Source: Flavobacteriaceae bacterium (GTDB lineage Bacteria; Bacteroidota; Bacteroidia; Flavobacteriales; Flavobacteriaceae). Taken from it: 42,209 nt of DNA. The position numbers were made by a program, and so were the translations under genes. This document shows, one piece after another, positions 37,226 to 42,209 of this stretch; positions within the stretch are counted from its first letter, which is position 1; each line of letters opens with the position of its first letter. The stretch spans positions 1 through 42,209 of the forward strand of contig JALRBW010000057.1 of NCBI GenBank assembly GCA_023257625.1, in the 5' to 3' direction. The notes beneath the pieces are model-generated. The model did not search any database. It was not told the DNA's origin and saw only the letters and a program-made list of their open reading frames with translations.

Positions 37226-38170
37226 TTATTCTTTTAAATATTCTAAATATCTATTGTATAAATGCCCTGCTTGCAGATAAGAAGATTGTGGACTCATAAA
37301 ATGAGAAAATTCAAATGTAATTGCATCTTCAATACCCGCCTTAAAAGCTGTATCTAATTTGAATCTTAATTTATCCCATTTAATTGGAAGAAATTTAATC
37401 GGCATGTCTCTATCAAAAGTTTCTGAATTAATCCATGAGGTCATTTTATTTTGATCTGCTAATTCTTTATTTACTTTAATAAATTCATAGAGTTGATCAT
37501 AATGCACATGACCATCTTGAAATGCTACAATATCTACAGCAGATCGAATTCCAGAAAATATATCATTCCAACTTTTAAAATGGTCGTCAAGTGTAATTGA
37601 AGATTTCTTTTGAGTGTTTGTTATGTATTGAGATACATTCTTTTCACCGTCAATATAAGGTGAAATTAAAACTGCTAATCCATTAGAAACAGATTTACAA
37701 TGTGACCCCAATTCATGATACAACTCTATAATTTCACCTGAATTATGACTGCATTCTTGAGAGAGATACCATCCTTTAAAGGCCTTTGAGTGTCCATACA
37801 GATGCCAAACCTCACTAATAATTTTTTTATTTAATTGTATTTCTTTTTTGTAGTCTCCATTTACCCAATATTTACCTGAGTCATATAAACCAAAATAAAA
37901 TTCAAAATTATTTTTTTCACAACATTGCAGAAAAAAAGAAACTAAATCCCAATGAGGACGAATAGCTTTTTCTTGCTTTATTAAAATTTCTGAGGGATAA
38001 GTAATCCAATTTTTATACCCACAACGAATTAAGATAACCCTTTTTAGATCCGCTTTTGACATCCAAATGAAATCCTCAGACCATTCTTTTGCTCCCCAAT
38101 TTTGATGTGGTATATCATGACTTATTTCGTCTAAAAAAGTACCCGTGATTCTAATTTTTTTCTTATTCAT
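37226..38170 (-). CDS. DUF4434-like protein, TIM-barrel glycosidase-like, function unknown
   Basis: The 314-residue protein starts with RITGTFLDEISHDIPHQNWG, which I recognise as the opening of DUF4434 proteins, a (beta/alpha)8-barrel group related in fold to glycoside hydrolases. GWYLSQECSHNSGEI (about 142-156) and VDIVAFQDGHVHYDQ place acidic residues at strand ends, where glycosidases keep their catalytic residues (Glu in LSQE; Asp in QDGH). No signal peptide is visible, so it would act in the cytoplasm on an imported sugar or glycoside, consistent with the adjacent symporter. The start overlaps the symporter stop by 8 bases. No activity is established to my knowledge. Confidence 0.7.
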   Translation of the reverse strand: MNKKKIRITGTFLDEISHDIPHQNWGAKEWSEDFIWMSKADLKRVILIRCGYKNWITYPSEILIKQEKAIRPHWDLVSFFLQCCEKNNFEFYFGLYDSGKYWVNGDYKKEIQLNKKIISEVWHLYGHSKAFKGWYLSQECSHNSGEIIELYHELGSHCKSVSNGLAVLISPYIDGEKNVSQYITNTQKKSSITLDDHFKSWNDIFSGIRSAVDIVAFQDGHVHYDQLYEFIKVNKELADQNKMTSWINSETFDRDMPIKFLPIKWDKLRFKLDTAFKAGIEDAITFEFSHFMSPQSSYLQAGHLYNRYLEYLKE

Positions 38171-39992
38171 TGTTTTCCTTACTTTTCAATGGATTGTACC
38201 AAGAATATTTTAAAGTAGCTGTAGTGATGATAAGGATGATAATGGTAATGATAAAATGATCCCATTTTTTAATTAAAAAATAAATAGGCCATACTACAAG
38301 TGTCATTTGCCAAACTATGCCAATGATAACATTAAACATATCTTTTTTAAAGGATAAGTTGGGCTTAAATGAAGGATTTTCCTTTTGAACTTCTTTTAAA
38401 ATAGGGGTCCAAAACCCCCAAGGTCTTACATTTTTATAAAAGGATTTTAGAATTTCAAAATCATCAGGTCTTGATAAAAATGTACCTAATATGCACCCTA
38501 AAATGGAGCTTAAAAATATAATTGGAAAAAAATAGATGTCAATTATTTCTCCAAAGAAAAAAAGCTTAACAGTTGATGCTACAAGTCCAGAGACCATACC
38601 CCAAAAATAACCCTGTCCATTAAAACGCCACCAAACCCATTTTAATACGTTTGCTGCCGTATATCCTCCATATAAAGATGACGTGAGCCAAAGCGTTATT
38701 GTATTGAGTGAAGAAGCATATACGCCAAACAACATTCCTATACCAACAATTAAGATAGAAACAATATATCCGTATTTTACATATGTTTTTTCTTCTTTAT
38801 TAGGAAGTAAATTATTTTTTAGTAAATCATTTACAATATATGCTGGTGCAGAATTTACAACCGCTGCAAAAGTTCCCATAAAGGCCGCGAGAAGACCTGC
38901 TAGAATTAATCCTTTTAAACCAATGGGAACAAATCTCGAAATGGTTTCTGGAAGAATAATTTCAAAATCTAATTGACTCATGGTTTGAAGTTCTGGTGTT
39001 AAATAAACTAAAGCCAAAATGGAAAAAGCAGCAATCATTAAATATCTAGGAGAATACAAAACCAAAAGTGTAAATCCACTCATTTTAGCCGCTTCAAATG
39101 ATGTCTTTGTTGATAGTATTCTTTGCATATCATATCCAGGCACAGGACCTGCTAAACTTGAAAAAAAGCCTTTAAATAGCATCATCATAAAAAGAGGGCC
39201 AATCAGGTTAAAACCGTCATTTTGAATTTTTGAATTTATCTGTGGAATTGTTTTGTCCCAATCTAAATCCATCGTCCAGCCAAAAAAAAGCTCATCCCAA
39301 CCCTTAGGGACAACGGCCATAATTTGACTGTTACCTATTGAATTAAAAACTATAAAGGCAATTACAATGCTTGAAATTGTCATAATCACATATTGAAATA
39401 CTTCTGTAGCAACTACACTGAGTATTCCGCCTTTAAGTGTGTAAAGGGTTGTAATTGAAATTATTATTATGGCATATACATTTTCAGAACTAATAAGTAA
39501 ATCTCCAATTTGTAGAGTCAAATCATACGGCAAAATTGCATTACAGAATTTTCCAATGCCTTCAAAAAAGTAGGCAATAAAACCAATTGAGCTTATAACT
39601 GCAAAGATGATGATAATGTTTTTTGAAAATTCTCCTCCTTTTCCACTGAAACGAGTCATTATCCATGAAGCTCCTGTCATAACATTAGAACGTCGAATCC
39701 ATAACGCCAAAAAAACCATAACAAAAACTTGATTCCATACCGGCCACAACCAGGGAATCCAAGAACTTTTCAGTCCATATACAAATAACAAGGTTACAGT
39801 CCACATTACACCAGAAATATCAAACATTCCTGATGCATTTGATAGGCCAAGTAAATACCATTTAATTTTGTTTCCACCTAAAAAATAGTGATCCAAATTC
39901 TGTTTTGCTCTTCTAGACAATATAAAACCAAGAGCCAATACTACTAAGATGTAAGACAGTATAATTGCTAAATCTAAATTACTTAACTCCAC
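38163..39992 (-). CDS. Sodium:solute symporter family (SSS) transporter
   Basis: This 609-residue inner-membrane carrier has about 13-14 hydrophobic segments and an SSS N-terminus: LALGFILSRRAKQNLDHYFLGGNKIKWYLLGLSNASGMFDISG. The later LKGLILAGLLAAFMGTFAAVVNSAPAYIVNDLLK matches the sodium-site helix. It is longer than the ara operon symporter (539) and clearly different from it, so it probably carries another substrate. GTG at 39990-39992 is the only start that keeps the first helix. It follows the FAD-dependent oxidoreductase gene by 16 bases and overlaps the DUF4434 gene. The substrate is not identified. Confidence 0.88.
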   Translation of the reverse strand: MELSNLDLAIILSYILVVLALGFILSRRAKQNLDHYFLGGNKIKWYLLGLSNASGMFDISGVMWTVTLLFVYGLKSSWIPWLWPVWNQVFVMVFLALWIRRSNVMTGASWIMTRFSGKGGEFSKNIIIIFAVISSIGFIAYFFEGIGKFCNAILPYDLTLQIGDLLISSENVYAIIIISITTLYTLKGGILSVVATEVFQYVIMTISSIVIAFIVFNSIGNSQIMAVVPKGWDELFFGWTMDLDWDKTIPQINSKIQNDGFNLIGPLFMMMLFKGFFSSLAGPVPGYDMQRILSTKTSFEAAKMSGFTLLVLYSPRYLMIAAFSILALVYLTPELQTMSQLDFEIILPETISRFVPIGLKGLILAGLLAAFMGTFAAVVNSAPAYIVNDLLKNNLLPNKEEKTYVKYGYIVSILIVGIGMLFGVYASSLNTITLWLTSSLYGGYTAANVLKWVWWRFNGQGYFWGMVSGLVASTVKLFFFGEIIDIYFFPIIFLSSILGCILGTFLSRPDDFEILKSFYKNVRPWGFWTPILKEVQKENPSFKPNLSFKKDMFNVIIGIVWQMTLVVWPIYFLIKKWDHFIITIIILIITTATLKYSWYNPLKSKENNE

Positions 39993-40008
39993 AACTTAAT
40001 TTTTTAAC

Positions 40009-42209
40009 CTAGTTAACTTTCAAATCCCCTGAAATTTCAATTTCTTTATCAAAAGGATTAACTAAATGATCAATTAATTTTGAAAATTCTCCTCTAGTAA
40101 TTACTTGACCAGGATCATAAGATTCAATTATATTCTGAAATTCTTCAATCGAAAAAGTACTTTGCTTTCCATTTAGATGAAATGGATTTGTTTTTAACCA
40201 TTCAAATATATTTTTTTGAGTGGGGAGTTGAGGAAATTCAGAATGTGGCTCCTTTAACCAATCTTCTAAAAATACCTGATTTGGATTCAACGGTTGATCG
40301 GGATAAAACCAAGTTTGATTTTCCCATCCCACATTTAATCCTGTACCTCTTAAAATTCCCGTAGCTCCAATACGTTGATACAATTTAAAATTAGGATCCG
40401 TTTTTGGTACATCTAAATAAGGGAGTATATATCCTCCTTGGTTTAAAAGGTACTTTTGAACTTCTCTCACTGCGACCTCTTTAGGACTTTTATTTTGTAA
40501 TACAGCTAGAGAGGCAATGATCCCAGAGGCATGTCCTAATTGAAGTACTACGGGCTGCAGACGTGTGGTGCCATTTACTAAATTAGAAACAGAAATTGAT
40601 TTTTCAGTAACAATAAAATGATCTACATTTTTAGGAAGTAAAGTTCCTAAAGGAACACTATATGAAGGTACCGGGTAAAAATGTAATTCTGGTAATTTAT
40701 CAGCCTCTGGATGAGCATCATGATGATGGTCAACGGGATAATCACCAACAGCAATTCCAGTACGATATAATTTTTTTTTCTGATCATAAGGGTATGCAAC
40801 ATCATTAATTGTCAATGTTTCTTCCCCTATTACTCTTCTAGACTCTCTATGATAAGGCATTAAAGGAAATCCATCTTTAGTAGGATATTCATCATAAGCA
40901 ATACCCAAATGATCAAAGCCTAATTCCGTTTGCAAATAATAAAGGAATTGAAGAGATTTTAATTTTGCCTTTTCATAGGCAATTTCTCTTTCTTCTCTAG
41001 ACATTTCAATAGCATTTAAATAATAATCATTTCCATTTATAGGCCAATTGATCATGTATTTTTGACCTGGCAACCTACCATAAGTTATCATGTCCTTTTT
41101 AGGCCAAAGTGTTCGATTCATTGGCGTTGAAGGATTACATTTATCGTTTGCCGTTGCACAATAAAAAAGGGAGGGATCATAGCCCTCTGGTTTATTAATT
41201 ATTACCTCCTTTTCATATTCTTTTAAAGTTAAAACATAGGTTAAATCTTGTATAATATCATTTGGTTCTAATGGAGCAATAGCTTCATTATAACGGGCTT
41301 TTGAATCCATTCCTACAAAATAATCTAGCCCTATTTCTTTAGACACGTCACCTAGCTCAGTGGCATCGATTAGTTCTTTTGCTACTATTTTTTTTTGTGT
41401 TTTATCTACCATAACTTCAACCAGCCAACCTTCTTTGACTTTGGTAATAGTTTGCCAATTAGAGTTATACCAAATCTGTACATTTGGAACTTTTGAGACC
41501 ATATTTTTAAAAATTGAATCTCCAACTGAAGGTTCAAATAAATGATTGCTGACCCATCCTGTTTTTAACTCTTCAGAGCTACCATAGCGCTGGATTAGAC
41601 TATCTCTAAATTCACCCCAAAAACCTGAAGGAAGTTTAGTATTCCCATCTACTGCACTTACTCCAGCAGAGGTTAGCATTCCTCCTAACCATTGAAATTC
41701 ACTAAGTAAAATTGTGGAAACTCCCATTCTTCCGCTACTTATAGCTGCTGCTGTTCCTGCTGTTCCCCCACCAATAACTAATATATCTGTTTTTATATTT
41801 GATGAAGATGAACATGAAAAAATACTTCCAATACCTCCTGTTGCCAAAACTACATTAGGCGCTTGCAAAAAAACAAAATTATCTACAATATTCGATTTAT
41901 TAATATGTCCAACTACTCCTTCGCATTTGTTCTCATTTTGAACAATGTGATCAACAGAAATATTTTCTAAAAAAGTAATATGCTCTTGCGATTTTGCATA
42001 AGTTATTAATTTTTGAACAATATGTTTACCTGACTGATCTCCATTAATTTTTAATACTCTTCTTTTTGAATGGGCGGCTTCGATCGATAAAAGAAATTCT
42101 TTAGCCTCATCGCGGTCAAATTGAATATTAATTTTCTCTAGAAATTTTACAACTTCTGGAGCCTCTTTAGTTATAAGCCTAACTGCCTCTTCATTATTTA
42201 ATCCTGAAC
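40009..42209 (-). CDS. FAD-dependent oxidoreductase whose open frame continues upstream into an L-aspartate-oxidase-like segment (partial)
   Basis: The part up to about 41814 (about 600 residues) is an FAD_oxidored-type flavoprotein. It begins with Cys after GSIFS, then SSSSNIKTDILVIGGGTAGTAAAI, the Rossmann GxGxxG site for FAD, then WLGGMLTSAGVSAVDGN, with YHRESRRVIGE and DHHHDAH farther on. The Cys looks like the lipidated residue of a lipoprotein, but no signal peptide precedes it. Instead the frame runs on without a stop from 41815 to the window edge and encodes NadB-like sequence (see the next entry). A TTG at 41868 could start a 619-residue protein, but its first 18 residues are the end of the NadB part, not a signal. 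Relatives are often beside SSS symporters in sugar clusters. Substrate unknown. Confidence 0.8.
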   Translation of the reverse strand, partial: SGLNNEEAVRLITKEAPEVVKFLEKINIQFDRDEAKEFLLSIEAAHSKRRVLKINGDQSGKHIVQKLITYAKSQEHITFLENISVDHIVQNENKCEGVVGHINKSNIVDNFVFLQAPNVVLATGGIGSIFSCSSSSNIKTDILVIGGGTAGTAAAISSGRMGVSTILLSEFQWLGGMLTSAGVSAVDGNTKLPSGFWGEFRDSLIQRYGSSEELKTGWVSNHLFEPSVGDSIFKNMVSKVPNVQIWYNSNWQTITKVKEGWLVEVMVDKTQKKIVAKELIDATELGDVSKEIGLDYFVGMDSKARYNEAIAPLEPNDIIQDLTYVLTLKEYEKEVIINKPEGYDPSLFYCATANDKCNPSTPMNRTLWPKKDMITYGRLPGQKYMINWPINGNDYYLNAIEMSREEREIAYEKAKLKSLQFLYYLQTELGFDHLGIAYDEYPTKDGFPLMPYHRESRRVIGEETLTINDVAYPYDQKKKLYRTGIAVGDYPVDHHHDAHPEADKLPELHFYPVPSYSVPLGTLLPKNVDHFIVTEKSISVSNLVNGTTRLQPVVLQLGHASGIIASLAVLQNKSPKEVAVREVQKYLLNQGGYILPYLDVPKTDPNFKLYQRIGATGILRGTGLNVGWENQTWFYPDQPLNPNQVFLEDWLKEPHSEFPQLPTQKNIFEWLKTNPFHLNGKQSTFSIEEFQNIIESYDPGQVITRGEFSKLIDHLVNPFDKEIEISGDLKVN
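41819..42209 (-). pseudogene. nadB: N-terminal half of L-aspartate oxidase (NadB-like), joined in frame and truncated
   Basis: Reading the minus strand from the window edge gives about 130 residues with no stop: NNEEAVRLITKEAPEVVKFL, FDRD, EAAHSKRRVLKINGDQSGKHI, FLENISVDHIV, CEGVVG and finally VVLATGGIGSIF. These match, in order, the first-domain landmarks of L-aspartate oxidase (the H-x-x-R-R segment, the GD-x-x-G segment, the ATGG flavin-domain strand). The rest of NadB, with the catalytic capping domain, is absent; the next residues belong to the unrelated lipoprotein flavoprotein. The EAAHS/GDQSG version resembles alphaproteobacterial NadB more than the GGHS form I expect in flavobacteria, from memory. 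The 5' end lies outside the window. Confidence 0.75.

Overview
The window is about 42 kb of low-GC DNA from a member of the Bacteroidota, most likely a marine Flavobacteriaceae (Flavobacteriia). The support is the Bacteroidota-style actABCDEF alternative complex III operon running straight into cytochrome c oxidase genes, the rimP-nusA-infB block followed by a SPOR-domain gene, a malic enzyme/ruvA pair, many SPII lipoproteins, and promoter boxes of the Bacteroidota type (TTTG, about 19 bases, TAnnTTTG). I see no rRNA, tRNA, CRISPR array, insertion sequence or phage gene. The genus cannot be read from the sequence alone.

Layout. (1) 16-7694, minus strand: ruvA, maeB, an SLC45-like sugar permease, a PAP2/haloperoxidase lipoprotein, queG and ruvB. 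(2) 7826-18951, minus strand: one long respiratory operon transcribed actA-B-C-D-E-F then coxB-coxA, ending at a strong intrinsic terminator at 7781-7808. It encodes a menaquinol:cytochrome c oxidoreductase coupled to an A-type haem-copper oxidase. (3) 19136-23922: a small SPOR protein facing the rimP-nusA-infB operon, whose leader holds a terminator-like hairpin. (4) 24098-26503, plus strand: a secreted parallel beta-helix protein paired with a dihaem cytochrome c lipoprotein, a recurrent pair whose function is unknown as far as I know. (5) 26559-29158: a VWA protein plus an AAA+ ATPase with altered Walker motifs. (6) 29179-35798: a very tight L-arabinose operon (araB-araD-araA, mutarotase lipoprotein, Na+/sugar symporter). 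(7) 36060-42209, minus strand: a second carbohydrate cluster (AGE-type 2-epimerase, DUF4434 protein, SSS symporter, FAD-dependent oxidoreductase) with an unidentified substrate.

The most striking observation is at the right edge. The reading frame of the FAD-dependent oxidoreductase stays open upstream of its expected lipoprotein signal to the end of the window, and that upstream part is clearly the first half of an L-aspartate oxidase (NadB), cut right after its conserved ATGG segment. It is either a real in-frame gene fusion or a chimeric join between two genomes; the second is more likely.

Together the genes describe an aerobic, sugar-using marine heterotroph: arabinose and a second sugar enter by sodium symport and are isomerised, malic enzyme feeds NADPH and pyruvate, and electrons leave through the Act complex and cytochrome oxidase.
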